A DNA stretch of 23,022 nt from an uncultured Planctomycetia bacterium. Lineage in GTDB: Bacteria > Planctomycetota > UBA1135 > GCA-002686595. Made by a program: the position numbers and the translations under genes. The stretch lies in contig CALFYL010000075.1 in the NCBI GenBank assembly GCA_937952135.1, forward strand, positions 1 through 23,022. Reading direction: 5' to 3'. Every line of letters begins with the position of its first letter. The stretch's first letter is position 1. Under the pieces are notes generated by a model. It was given only the letters and a program-made list of their open reading frames with translations, ran no database searches and was not told the DNA's origin. Of the stretch, positions 1 through 8,024 are shown in pieces.

Positions 1-487
1 GCAGGCCGAGCTTCTCGGCCAGCTTCATCTTGCGCAGCGCCTTGCGGTAGCCCTCGGGGTGCGCGCAGCCGAAGTTGCACGCGATGCGCTCCTTGGTCGT
101 CTTGCCCTTGCGGTGCGCGACCAGGAGGAAGCGCTGCTCGCCCATGGTCGCGAAGCCGGTGACGATGGCCTGGTCGTCGGCGAAGTACTTGTCGCCGCAC
201 AGCTCGAAGAAATCGTCGAGCGTCCCCTGGATGTAGTCGATCGCGACCGGCCGCTCGGCGTGGCGCGCGACGTTCACCGTCTCCCAGGCGCTCAGGTCCT
301 TGTACTTCGACTCGATCGCCGCCCGATGCTGCTTTCGCAGGGCTTCGATCTCGCTCGAGATGTCCAGCCGGGTGCGGAGCGCCAGAGCCTCGAGTTCGGC
401 CAGCTTGGCCTCCATCTCGCGGATCGGGCGTTCGAAGGCAAGCGAGGCGGCGTCGCCTCGAGCTTGGGGGCGTTCTGTGGTGGCCAT
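1..487 (-). CDS. accA: Acetyl-CoA carboxylase carboxyltransferase subunit alpha, N-terminal part (runs off left edge)
   Basis: This is the start of the alpha subunit of acetyl-CoA carboxylase carboxyltransferase, which with AccD moves the carboxyl group from carboxybiotin to acetyl-CoA to give malonyl-CoA for fatty acid synthesis in the cytoplasm. About 162 residues are visible from ATG 485-487; the C-terminal half lies outside the window. The N terminus has the family helix (FERPIREMEAKLAELEAL), then AWETVNVARHAERP, then DYIQGTLDDFFELCGDKYFADDQAIVTG read in pieces, with FLLVAHRKGKTTKERI and NFGCAHPEGYRKALR near the edge. These are hallmark AccA segments (R-x-x-ARHxxRP, GDR-like turn, HPEGYRKALR). 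The gene is divergent from purL. Identification is firm; only the truncation limits it. Confidence 0.95.
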   Translation of the reverse strand, partial: MATTERPQARGDAASLAFERPIREMEAKLAELEALALRTRLDISSEIEALRKQHRAAIESKYKDLSAWETVNVARHAERPVAIDYIQGTLDDFFELCGDKYFADDQAIVTGFATMGEQRFLLVAHRKGKTTKERIACNFGCAHPEGYRKALRKMKLAEKLGL

Positions 488-670
488 CGTGTTGGGCGCC
501 CTCGGAGCGTTGCGCACCGGGAGGAATCCCCCGGGGCGAAGCGGGGCGCGTGCGCGCAGCCTAGTTTCGCGAAGGCGGAAGAGGAAGAGGTCCTGGGAGT
601 GCGGCCTCCGGACCGCTACCATGCGCACGACTGGAGAGCTTGCGAGGGCTCTTCGGCCCAACATCTGGTG

Positions 671-700
671 TTGAAGGACGCCGACGCGTCCAAATCTAGC
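671..700 (+). promoter_or_regulatory. Weak candidate sigma-70-like promoter before purL
   Basis: The 263-bp gap between accA and purL holds TTGAAG (671-676), followed after 17-18 bases by the AT-rich stretch ATCTAGC (694-700). That is the only pairing of this sort I noticed there. It would place a start about 45 bases before the purL GTG. The -10 match is poor, so this is a suggestion only. I see no riboswitch or operator in the gap. A short inverted repeat CCGGG/CCCGG (517-534) lies in the accA leader. Confidence 0.2.
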
Positions 701-750
701 GGTTCAGCTCCCCAGATCCTCTCTCGAGCCTCGCGTCCCGCCAACGGCCC

Positions 751-3714
751 GTGGCGCCCCACGCCTCTACCTCCGTTCAACCCTCCCGGCCCGTCGGCGC
801 GCCCCCTCAAGCGTGGCGCGTCGAGGTCTTTCGGCGCGCCCAGATCGACGACCCCGCGGGTGCGTCGGCCGTCGCCGCGCTGCGCGAAGTCGGCGTGCAG
901 GGCGTGCGCTCCATCCGTCGCGGCCACGGCTACTTGCTGTCGCCCGAACTCTCGCCCGCGGCGCTGCAGGGAATCGTGCAGCGCCTGCTCGTCGATCCGG
1001 TGCTCGAGGAGGCGCGAGTCACGCCGCCGGGCGACTTCCCCCGGCGGAGCGAGCCCTCCGCGAAGGGTGCGAACAAGCTGCACCGCATCCTCGTGATGCG
1101 CCGCCGCGGCGTCATGGACCCCACCGCGGTGACCATCGAACGCGCGATCGCTCGCAGCGGTCTCGGCGAAGAGCGCGAAGTTCGCGCGCTGACGTTCCAG
1201 GCCTTCGAGATCGAAGGCGAGCTCGACCGCGCGCACTTGGAGCGCGCCGCGCAAGACGTGCTCGCCAACGATGTTGTCGACGAGGTCTACATCGACGACG
1301 ACGCGCTGCACTTCGAGTTCCCCACCGCCGGTGCGACGCGCGTCATTCAGCACGTTCCGCTGCGCGAAGCGAACGACACGGAGCTCGAGCGCATCTCGCG
1401 CGAGGGCCAGCTCAGTCTCTCGCTCGACGAGATGCACGCGATCCAAGCGCACTATCGCGCCGCGGGCCGCGAGCCGACGATCGCCGAGATCGAAACGCTC
1501 GCGCAGACCTGGAGCGAGCACTGCAAGCACAAGACGTTCACCGGGATCATCGACTACGACGGCGAGCGCATCGACAACCTGCTGAAGCGCACGATCAAGG
1601 CCGCGACGGTCGAGTTGAACAAGCCCTGGTGCGTGAGCGTGTTCCACGACAACGCGGGAGTGATCGAATTCGATGCGGGCTGGAACGTGTGCTTCAAGGT
1701 CGAGACGCACAACCACCCGAGCGCGATCGATCCCTACGGCGGCGCGGGCACCGGAGTCGGCGGCGTGATCCGCGACATCCTCGGCGTCGGCCTCGGAGCG
1801 AAGCCGATCGCGAACACGGATGCATTCTTCGTCGGACCGGCGGATCTGCCGCTGGAAAAGTTGCCGAAGGGCTGCATGCATCCGCGGCGGATCCTGCGCG
1901 GCGTCGTCGCGGGCGTGCGCGACTACGGCAACCGCATGGGCATCCCCACGGTGAACGGCGGCGTGTGGTTCCACCCGCGCTACGTCGGCAATCCGCTCGT
2001 CTACGCCGGCTGCGTCGGACTGATGCCGGCGGACTGCACGGACAAGCACGTGGCGCCGGGCGATGCGATCGTCGTCGTCGGCGGTCGCACGGGCCGCGAC
2101 GGAATCCACGGCGCGACCTTCTCGTCGCTCGAGTTGCACGACGAATCCCAGGTCGTGTCGAGTTCGGCGGTGCAGATCGGCGACCCGATCACCGAGAAGC
2201 GCGTATGCGACGCGCTGCTGCGCGCGCGCGACGCGCGGCTGTACCGCGCGGTGACCGACTGCGGCGCCGGCGGCTTGTCGTCGGCGGTCGGCGAGATGGG
2301 CGCGGACTGCGGCGCCGAAGTCGACCTCGAGCTCGTGCCGCTCAAGTACCCCGGCCTCTCCCCCGCCGAGATCTGGATCAGCGAAGCGCAGGAGCGCATG
2401 GTCCTGGCGGTCCCGCCGGAGAAGCTCGACGCGTTGCTCGCCGTGTTCCGCGCGGAAGACTGCGAGGCGACGGCGATCGGACGCTTCAACGCCACGGGCA
2501 AGCTGGAGCTGCGCTATCGCGGCGAGCGCGTCGGCTTGCTCGACATGAGCTTCCTGCACGACGGCGACCCGCGTCCGCTGCGCGTCGCCAAGCGTCCGGC
2601 GATCGACGCGACCGATCCGGGTTGCCCGCCGTGCGCGGATGCGAACGCCGCGACGCTCGCGTTGCTGCGCGCGCCGAACATCGCGAGCAAGGAGTGGATC
2701 GTGCGCCAGTACGACCACGAAGTGCAGGGCATGGGCGTGCTCAAGCCGCTGTGCGGCGAGCGCGACGACGGCCCCGGCGACGCGGCGGTGCTGCAACCGC
2801 TCGCGCATTCGAAGCGCGGCATCGCCATCGGATGCGGCGCGAACCCCGACTACGGCTTGCGCGATCCGTATGCGATGGCGACCGCCGTCATCGACGAGGC
2901 GCTTCGCAACGTCGTCGCCGTCGGCGGCGATCCGGCGCGCACCGCGATCCTCGACAACTTCTCGTGGGGCAACTGCAAGCGCCCCGAGCAACTCGGCACG
3001 CTCGTCGAGGCCGCGCGCGGCTGCTACGCCGCCGCGATCGCCTACGAAACGCCGTTCATCTCGGGCAAGGACAGCCTCAACAACGAGTTCCGCACCGGCG
3101 ACGAGACGATCTCGATCCCGCCGACCTTGTACGTGTCGGCGCTCGCGATCGTCCCCGACGTCTCGCGCAGCGTTTCGATGGAGCTCAAGCGCGCGGGCAA
3201 CGCGCTCTACCTCGTGGGCATGACCCACGCGGAGTTCGGCGGCTCGCAGTACTTCTCGCTCGCCGGTCTCGAGGGCGGCCGCGCGCCGCGCCCCGATCTC
3301 GCGCTCGCGCCGCGCACGCTTCGCGCGCTGCACTCGGCGTTGAAGGACGGCCTGGCGCGCGCCTGCCACGACCTCTCCGAAGGCGGCCTCGCGGTGGCCG
3401 CGGCGGAGATGGCCTTCGCCGGCGAACTCGGCGCGGCCCTCGACCTCGAAAACGCGCCGCTCGGCGACTTCGACGCCGCGCGCGTCGATCGCGACACGGC
3501 GCTGCTGTTCTCCGAGTCGTGCACGCGCTTCCTGGTCGAGGTCGCGCCCGAGCACGCCGCGGACTTCGAACGCGCGCTGAAGGGCCTCGACTTCGCGCGC
3601 ATCGGCGTCGTGCGCACGGAACGCCGACTGAGCATCGCGCGCGGTGCGAAGTCGCTCGTCTCGCTCGACCTCGACGCGCTGCGCGCCGCGCACCAAGGCG
3701 CCTTCCAAGGATGA
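751..3714 (+). CDS. purL: Phosphoribosylformylglycinamidine synthase, synthetase subunit with fused PurS-like N terminus
   Basis: PurL makes FGAM from FGAR, ATP and glutamine-derived ammonia in de novo purine synthesis. The 987-residue product is longer than a typical small PurL (about 740). Residues ~22-88 and ~109-185 read as two tandem PurS-like modules; the second starts LHRILVMRRRGVMDP. The synthetase core begins near 206. It carries WSEHCKHKTF (254-263), HNHPSAIDPYGGAGTGVGG (320-338), and FISGKDSLNNEF in the C-terminal half, all classic PurL motifs. The start is GTG 751: an in-frame TAG at 697-699 closes the frame upstream and no earlier start codon lies between, while later ones would cut into the first PurS-like module. 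No clear ribosome binding site is visible. The stop overlaps the purQ start by four bases, which suggests translational coupling of the two subunits. Confidence 0.95.
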   Translation: MAPHASTSVQPSRPVGAPPQAWRVEVFRRAQIDDPAGASAVAALREVGVQGVRSIRRGHGYLLSPELSPAALQGIVQRLLVDPVLEEARVTPPGDFPRRSEPSAKGANKLHRILVMRRRGVMDPTAVTIERAIARSGLGEEREVRALTFQAFEIEGELDRAHLERAAQDVLANDVVDEVYIDDDALHFEFPTAGATRVIQHVPLREANDTELERISREGQLSLSLDEMHAIQAHYRAAGREPTIAEIETLAQTWSEHCKHKTFTGIIDYDGERIDNLLKRTIKAATVELNKPWCVSVFHDNAGVIEFDAGWNVCFKVETHNHPSAIDPYGGAGTGVGGVIRDILGVGLGAKPIANTDAFFVGPADLPLEKLPKGCMHPRRILRGVVAGVRDYGNRMGIPTVNGGVWFHPRYVGNPLVYAGCVGLMPADCTDKHVAPGDAIVVVGGRTGRDGIHGATFSSLELHDESQVVSSSAVQIGDPITEKRVCDALLRARDARLYRAVTDCGAGGLSSAVGEMGADCGAEVDLELVPLKYPGLSPAEIWISEAQERMVLAVPPEKLDALLAVFRAEDCEATAIGRFNATGKLELRYRGERVGLLDMSFLHDGDPRPLRVAKRPAIDATDPGCPPCADANAATLALLRAPNIASKEWIVRQYDHEVQGMGVLKPLCGERDDGPGDAAVLQPLAHSKRGIAIGCGANPDYGLRDPYAMATAVIDEALRNVVAVGGDPARTAILDNFSWGNCKRPEQLGTLVEAARGCYAAAIAYETPFISGKDSLNNEFRTGDETISIPPTLYVSALAIVPDVSRSVSMELKRAGNALYLVGMTHAEFGGSQYFSLAGLEGGRAPRPDLALAPRTLRALHSALKDGLARACHDLSEGGLAVAAAEMAFAGELGAALDLENAPLGDFDAARVDRDTALLFSESCTRFLVEVAPEHAADFERALKGLDFARIGVVRTERRLSIARGAKSLVSLDLDALRAAHQGAFQG

Positions 3715-4499
3715 GCACCACGGTGAACATACGCGCACTGGTCGTGCGCGCCGCAGGCGTGAACTGCGAGCGCGAGACGCTGCTCGCGCTGGAGAGCGCG
3801 GGCGCGAAACCCGACCTGCTGCACATGCAGCAGTTGATCGACGCGCCCTCGCGCTTCGACGATTACTCGCTGCTCGTGCTGCCGGGCGGCTTCAGCTACG
3901 GAGACGACATCGCAGCCGGCCGCGTGCTCGGCTTCGAAATGCGCAGCTTCCTCGGCGAGGCGCTCTCGCGCTTCGTCGCGCGCGGAGGCTACGTGCTGGG
4001 CGTGTGCAACGGCTTCCAGGTGCTCGTCGACACGGGCCTCCTCGAAAGCGTGAGCGCCAAGCCGAGCGAGCGCACCATCGCGCTCACGGCGAACGTCTCC
4101 GGCCACTACGAGTGCCGCTGGATCACGCTGCGCAACGAGCCGAGCGCGTGCAAATGGCTCGAAGCCGGCGCGCTGTGGCCCACTCCCGTCGCGCACGGCG
4201 AGGGGCGTCTCATGTTCAAGGACCCGTCCGCGCTCGCGCGCTTGCGCGAGAACGGACAGATCGCCCTGCGCTACGTCGCGCGCGACGGCGGCGCACCGCA
4301 GTACCCCGACTGCCCGAACGGCTCCACCGAGGCGATCGCCGGCCTGTGCGACCGCACCGGACGCGTGTTCGGGCTCATGCCGCACCCCGAGCGCAACGTC
4401 GCGCCCTGGCACCATCCTCGGTGGACCCGCAACGCCCCGCGCGCCGAAGGCGAAGGGCTCGAGTTCTACCGCCGTCTCGTTGCCGCCGCGGGCGCGTAG
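3711..4499 (+). CDS. purQ: Phosphoribosylformylglycinamidine synthase, glutaminase subunit
   Basis: PurQ hydrolyses glutamine and passes ammonia to PurL. The 262-residue protein is a class I glutamine amidotransferase. It has LVLPGGFSYGDDIAAGR near residues 56-71, the nucleophile Cys99 in LGVCNGFQ, and the His225/Glu227 pair in MPHPERN. It is somewhat longer than a typical ~225-residue PurQ, with extra sequence between the nucleophile and the final His-Glu, and APWHHPRW after the catalytic pair. The ATG overlaps the purL TGA (ATGA), giving a two-gene purLQ unit with the PurS function apparently inside PurL. The open frame extends far upstream, but that part is only a shadow of purL. Confidence is high. 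Confidence 0.96.
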   Translation: MSTTVNIRALVVRAAGVNCERETLLALESAGAKPDLLHMQQLIDAPSRFDDYSLLVLPGGFSYGDDIAAGRVLGFEMRSFLGEALSRFVARGGYVLGVCNGFQVLVDTGLLESVSAKPSERTIALTANVSGHYECRWITLRNEPSACKWLEAGALWPTPVAHGEGRLMFKDPSALARLRENGQIALRYVARDGGAPQYPDCPNGSTEAIAGLCDRTGRVFGLMPHPERNVAPWHHPRWTRNAPRAEGEGLEFYRRLVAAAGA

Positions 4500-4563
4500 C
4501 GCGCGAAACGCACCGCGCGCGCCGGCCACAGCACCTCACTCCAGCCGCCTCACCCACTTCCGT

Positions 4564-4587
4564 CTTGCCCTTTCGAGGGGCCGCAAG
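4564..4587 (+). terminator. Stable hairpin with TTCG loop between purQ and the lipoprotein gene
   Basis: CTTGC (4564-4568) pairs with GCAAG (4583-4587). Inside it CCT (4569-4571) pairs with AGG (4576-4578) around a TTCG loop, leaving GGCC bulged on the 3' side. It lies 65 bases after the purQ stop and 30 bases before the next start. No T-tract follows. It could be a factor-independent or attenuating terminator, or a 5'-UTR hairpin of the lipoprotein mRNA; I cannot tell which. Confidence 0.35.
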
Positions 4588-4617
4588 ATCCAACCTCACA
4601 ACCCTCCCGAAACCACC

Positions 4618-5019
4618 ATGCGCACTGCTCTCAAGATCGCTCTCCTCACGCTCCCGTTCACCCTCCCGCTCTCGGGTTGCCTCGTCGCCGGCGCCGTCGG
4701 CGGCGTCGTGCTCAGCAACGAGATGGTCGACAACCGCGCCTACGTCAGCCACGTCGACAAGGACGCGAAGGTCGTGTGGAACACGGTCAAGGACTTCCTG
4801 TCGAAGGAGAGCCCGGAGTTGATCGAGTTCGACGACCAGACCCGCATCGCCAAGGCCAAGCTCGACGACGCGAACGTCACGGTCACCGTCGAGGCCTTCG
4901 ACCTCGACAAGTCGGTGCTCACCGTCTCGGCGAAGAAGTTCATGTCGACCGTCAACGACGGCGAGTTCGCCAAGATCGTGATGGAGCGCCTGCACCGGCG
5001 CCTCAACGCGACCAACTGA
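4618..5019 (+). CDS. Small DUF3568-like lipoprotein
   Basis: The product has 133 residues. It begins with a lipoprotein signal: a short basic N terminus (MRTALK), a hydrophobic run, and the lipobox LSGC with Cys21 as lipidation site. A glycine/alanine-rich stretch follows, then a compact domain with VWNTVKDFL, a DDQTRIAKAKLDD strand pair, VTVTVEAFDLDKSVLTV and a final helix ending MERLHRRLN. This layout matches DUF3568-type small envelope lipoproteins, whose function is unknown. ATG 4618 was chosen because it starts exactly at the signal peptide; the longer upstream reading lacks one. The gene stands alone between purLQ and the convergent fur gene. Its stop lies at the start of a 14-bp tandem repeat. 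Confidence 0.8.
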   Translation: MRTALKIALLTLPFTLPLSGCLVAGAVGGVVLSNEMVDNRAYVSHVDKDAKVVWNTVKDFLSKESPELIEFDDQTRIAKAKLDDANVTVTVEAFDLDKSVLTVSAKKFMSTVNDGEFAKIVMERLHRRLNATN

Positions 5020-5058
5020 TCGCGACGAACTGGCCGCGACGAACTGGCCGCGACGAAA
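5003..5058 (+). repeat. 14-bp tandem repeat spanning the lipoprotein stop codon
   Basis: Three direct copies are seen: TGATCGCGACGAAC (5017-5030), TGGCCGCGACGAAC (5031-5044) and TGGCCGCGACGAAA (5045-5058). A decayed copy, TCAACGCGACCAAC, precedes them at 5003-5016 and encodes the last residues of the lipoprotein. The stop codon TGA is the first triplet of the second unit. The array fills most of the gap between two convergent genes. Confidence 0.8.
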
Positions 5059-5075
5059 CGGCGCGACCCCGCGCG

Positions 5076-5663
5076 TCAGCTTTCCTCGACGGGACGTTCG
5101 GCGTCGTCGCCGTGCGTCCCGTCGGTCGCCCGCGTGAGAGCGCTCGCGGGCGCCGCCGTCCCGCCGCGCTTGCGCGCGCACGCCCGGCACAGGCCGATCA
5201 GCCGGTGCGAGTGGCTGATCAGCACGAAGCCCTTGCGTTCGCAAGCTTCGTGCTGGAGCGCCTCGATGCGCTCGTCGTGGAACTCGTCGATGCGCCCGCA
5301 CTCCATGCACACCATGTGGTCGTGGTGGCGGTGGCCGAGCAGGTGCTCGTAAACCAGCTCGCCGCGGCCGGTGTCGAGCGAGCCGAGGAATCCGCCCTCC
5401 ACGAGCAGGCCGATCGTGCGGTACACCGTCGCGCGCGACACGCGCGGACCGGGCTCGTCCTTCAGCCAGTCGTACAACTGCTCGGCGCTGAAGTGGTCGT
5501 GCGTGCTGAAGGCGCGCTCGAAGATCCGGTCGCGCTGGGACGTGAGCTTCAGCTCGCGCGTGCGCAGGAATTCCTCGAACGCTTTGCGGATCGACTCGTG
5601 CTTCAAGGGATGGCGCGCCGTTCGCGCGTGGCCCACTCTAGCGGCTGGCGGCGCGAGGGTCAT
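5076..5663 (-). CDS. Fur-family transcriptional regulator (metal or peroxide responsive)
   Basis: This is a Fur/Zur/PerR-type repressor: an N-terminal winged helix that binds operator DNA and a C-terminal metal-binding dimer domain. The recognition helix is SRATVYRTIGLL (residues 76-87). A histidine-rich segment, HRHHDH (111-116), precedes Cys119-x-x-Cys122 and the second pair Cys159-x-x-Cys162, the structural zinc site of the family. Which metal or signal it senses cannot be told. The longest reading starts at ATG 5663 and overlaps the end of the upstream glycosyltransferase by 26 bases. GTG 5636, one base after that gene's TAG, is an equally good start and would remove nine unconserved residues. 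It is the third gene of an apparent purD-glycosyltransferase-fur operon. The C-terminal tail after ~165 is low complexity. Confidence 0.9.
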   Translation of the reverse strand: MTLAPPAARVGHARTARHPLKHESIRKAFEEFLRTRELKLTSQRDRIFERAFSTHDHFSAEQLYDWLKDEPGPRVSRATVYRTIGLLVEGGFLGSLDTGRGELVYEHLLGHRHHDHMVCMECGRIDEFHDERIEALQHEACERKGFVLISHSHRLIGLCRACARKRGGTAAPASALTRATDGTHGDDAERPVEES

Positions 5664-6414
5664 CCGCGCTCCGCTCGTGCAGCGGATACCAGCGCGCGAG
5701 GCGCTGCGGCGCCGCTCCCGCCGACCATGCTGCGCGCAGCAGCCAGTTGCGGAGCGTCGCCCGCAGTCGGCCCTCGCGGCGCCAGCGCCGGGCGTCGACC
5801 AGCACCCAGCCCTCGAGCAGCTCGACCTTCGCCGCGCGGCGGAGTCGTTCGGAGAACTCGACGTCCTCGAGCAGCGGCAGGTCGGCGAATCCGCCCAGCG
5901 CTTCGTACAGCGAGCGGCGGATGCAGAGCGTCGAGTCGCCGTAGACCATGCCGCGCCGCACGCGTCGGTCGGCCGCGCGTTCGACGGCGCGGTAGAACCA
6001 GCCGGGTGCGTCGACGCGCTGGCGAAGCGCCGCCGCCGCGAGCTCGGGGCGCGCGAAGTTCCTTCGGATGTCGCGCAGGGCGCCCGGCGCGAGCGCGTTG
6101 TCCGCGTGCAGGAACACGAGCACTTCGGCGCGCGCCTCGCGAGCCGCGCGCGCGAGCTGTGCGCCGCGGCCCCGCTCGCACTCCACGACCTTCGCGCCCG
6201 CGCGCCGCGCGAGCTCGCACGTCGCGTCGCGACTTCCGCCGTCGCCCACCAGCACTTCGTCGGCGCGGTCGAGCGGATCGTTCGCCGCGAACAAGCGCTC
6301 CACCGCCTGGGCGATGCACGCCGCCTCGTTCAGCGTCGGCACGACGACCGCGACGCTCCCACGCGTCTCGCGCTCCGCCGCCGGCAGCTCGAGCGAGTCC
6401 ACGCGCGGGTTCAA
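5638..6414 (-). CDS. Family 2 glycosyltransferase of the TIGR04283 (rSAM/selenodomain-associated transferase 2) type
   Basis: The 258-residue protein has a GT-A nucleotide-sugar fold: VAVVVPTLNEA (21-31), VLVGDGGSRDAT (54-65) and the DxD-like FLHADN (101-106, Asp105). Later come YGDSTLCIRR and LPLLEDVEFSERLRR, the acceptor/base region. The order PTLNEA, GDGGSxDxT, HADN and GDxxxxxRR is what I know from TIGR04283, named for its frequent co-occurrence with radical SAM and selenocysteine-domain genes. Its substrate is not known. There is no membrane helix, so it is probably cytoplasmic. It follows purD after 28 bases and overlaps or abuts fur, so all three are likely co-transcribed. Confidence 0.85.
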   Translation of the reverse strand: MNPRVDSLELPAAERETRGSVAVVVPTLNEAACIAQAVERLFAANDPLDRADEVLVGDGGSRDATCELARRAGAKVVECERGRGAQLARAAREARAEVLVFLHADNALAPGALRDIRRNFARPELAAAALRQRVDAPGWFYRAVERAADRRVRRGMVYGDSTLCIRRSLYEALGGFADLPLLEDVEFSERLRRAAKVELLEGWVLVDARRWRREGRLRATLRNWLLRAAWSAGAAPQRLARWYPLHERSADDPRAASR

Positions 6415-6442
6415 CGCCGTTCGCGGCGCCTCGCGGCTCGCG

Positions 6443-7726
6443 TCACCGCGCGCGCACCACGCGGCGCGCGCCGATGTCTCGCCGGCCGAACTTGCCGTCC
6501 CAGCGAATCCGCTCGAACGCCTCGTACGCGCGGGTTCGCGCTTGCGGCAGATCCGCGCCGAGCGCCGTGACGCACAGAACGCGCCCCCCGTCGGTGACGA
6601 GCGACGTCGGGCTCTGCTTCACGCCGCCGTAGAACACGACGACCTCCTCCATGCGCTCCGCCTCGTCGAGCCCGCTGATCACGTCGCCGCGCCGAACGTC
6701 GCCGGGATAGCCCTCGGCCGCGCCGACGACGCCGACGCACGCGCGCGGGTCCCACTGCGGCGGCTCGAGCTCGCCGAGCCGCCCCTCGGCGGTCGCGAGC
6801 ACGTACGGCCCGAGATCGCTCTGCAGGCGCCGCATCGCCGCCTGGCACTCCGGATCGCCGAAGCGGCAGTTGTATTCGAGCACGCGCGGACCGGCCTCGG
6901 TCAGCATCAGGCCGACGAACAAGATGCCGCGGTAGTCGATCTCGTCCTGGCGCATGCCGTGCAGCGTCGGGATCAGGATGTTCTGCTCGACCTGGCGCTG
7001 CAGGCGCGGCGTGAAGGCGCTCACGGGCGAGTACACGCCCATGCCGCCGGTGTTGGGCCCCGAGTCGCCGTCGCCGACCTGCTTGTGATCCATCACCGGT
7101 TCGAACACGCAGATGGTCTGGCCGTCGACCATCGCGAGCACGCTGACCTCCTCGCCGATCAAGTGCTCCTCGACCACGATCGAGAGGCCCGCGTCGCCGA
7201 GGCGCCGCTCCTCCATCACCGCGTCGACGATCGTGCACGCTTCGCGCGCATCGTGCGTGATGAACACGCCCTTGCCCGACGCGAGCCCGTCGGCCTTGAT
7301 CACCTGCGGCCACTGCGTGCACGACTCGAGGTGCGCCTTCGCCGCGCCCGAGCGATCGAAGCGCCGGAAGCCCGCGGTCGGGATGCGGTGGCGCGTGAGG
7401 AACTCCTTCGAGAACAGCTTCGAGCCCTCGAGGCGCGCGCCCGCGGCGCCCGGTCCGAAGACCTTGACGCCCGCGGCGCGCAGATCGTCGGCGAGGCCGC
7501 GGCACAGCGGTTCCTCCGGCCCGATCACCGCGAGCTCGATCTGCTCGTGCGTGCACAGGTGCACCAGCTTGGCCGAGTCCGTCGCGGCGATGCCGACGTT
7601 GCGCGCCACCTTCGCCGTGCCCGGATTGCCCGGCGCACAGATCACCTCCGTGAACAGCGGCGACTGCGCCAGCTTCCAGGCGAGCGCGTGCTCGCGCCCG
7701 CCGCCTCCGACCACCAAGACCTTCAT
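6443..7726 (-). CDS. purD: Phosphoribosylamine-glycine ligase (GAR synthetase)
   Basis: PurD joins glycine to phosphoribosylamine with ATP, the second step of purine synthesis. The 427-residue length is normal. The N domain opens MKVLVVGGGGREHALAWKL and includes CAPGNPGTA. The ATP-grasp part has KADGLASGKGV, VVEEHLIGEEVSVL, the signature DSGPNTGGMGVYSP and the metal-binding LEYNCRFGDPECQ. ATG 7724-7726 begins the glycine-rich Rossmann strand directly, and GCAGG just upstream is an acceptable ribosome binding site. It heads the minus-strand unit with the glycosyltransferase and fur. The 208-bp gap before the tRNA genes presumably holds its promoter, but I see no convincing -35/-10 pair there. 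Confidence 0.97.
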   Translation of the reverse strand: MKVLVVGGGGREHALAWKLAQSPLFTEVICAPGNPGTAKVARNVGIAATDSAKLVHLCTHEQIELAVIGPEEPLCRGLADDLRAAGVKVFGPGAAGARLEGSKLFSKEFLTRHRIPTAGFRRFDRSGAAKAHLESCTQWPQVIKADGLASGKGVFITHDAREACTIVDAVMEERRLGDAGLSIVVEEHLIGEEVSVLAMVDGQTICVFEPVMDHKQVGDGDSGPNTGGMGVYSPVSAFTPRLQRQVEQNILIPTLHGMRQDEIDYRGILFVGLMLTEAGPRVLEYNCRFGDPECQAAMRRLQSDLGPYVLATAEGRLGELEPPQWDPRACVGVVGAAEGYPGDVRRGDVISGLDEAERMEEVVVFYGGVKQSPTSLVTDGGRVLCVTALGADLPQARTRAYEAFERIRWDGKFGRRDIGARRVVRAR

Positions 7727-7934
7727 GCAACCTGCGCTTTTGTTGTGAACTCCGTCGCCGGCGCGCGGCCCGCGCGCCCGATCCGGATTCGAGCGGAAGA
7801 GCCTACGGCGCGCGCCCTCCGCCGGCCACCCTCCGCTGCTCCTTCGCTCCTCGTTCGCTTCGCCGCGCGCTCCTCCCGCGCGCTCTCCCTCGCTGGCGCC
7901 GCCGCAGCGCGCGCCGTAATGTCTGCAATTCGGC

Positions 7935-8010
7935 CGGGGAGTACCTCAGTTGGTAGAGGCGAAGCTTTGGGTGCTTCGAGTCGTGGGTTCGAGTCCCATC
8001 TCCCCGACCA
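7935..8010 (+). tRNA. tRNA-Pro (anticodon UGG)
   Basis: The full cloverleaf can be folded. The acceptor stem CGGGGAG pairs with CTCCCCG, the D arm is CCTC...GAGG, the anticodon stem GAAGC/GCTTC encloses TTTGGGT (anticodon TGG), and the T arm is GTGGG-TTCGAGT-CCCAT. The discriminator A and an encoded CCA (8008-8010) follow. C1:G72 with A73 is typical of tRNA-Pro. A weak TAATGT (7917-7922) lies 13 bases upstream as a possible -10. Confidence 0.96.
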
Positions 8011-8024
8011 CCGCTTCCCCTCTC

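Noticed and set aside
813..3710. Long upstream extension of the purQ frame
   Set aside because: It is an Arg/Ala-rich shadow of purL. The real gene begins at ATG 3711 with the amidotransferase fold.
616..3738. A 1040-codon open frame on the minus strand opposite purL
   Set aside because: It is a shadow frame caused by high GC in the third codon position of purL. The translation is Arg/Ala/Val/Glu-rich with no motif, while the plus strand is unmistakably PurL.
7727..7934. Possible small gene or regulatory RNA between purD and the tRNA genes
   Set aside because: The stretch is CT- and GC-rich with short palindromes such as CGCGCG, but I find no coding motif, no conserved RNA fold and no convincing promoter.
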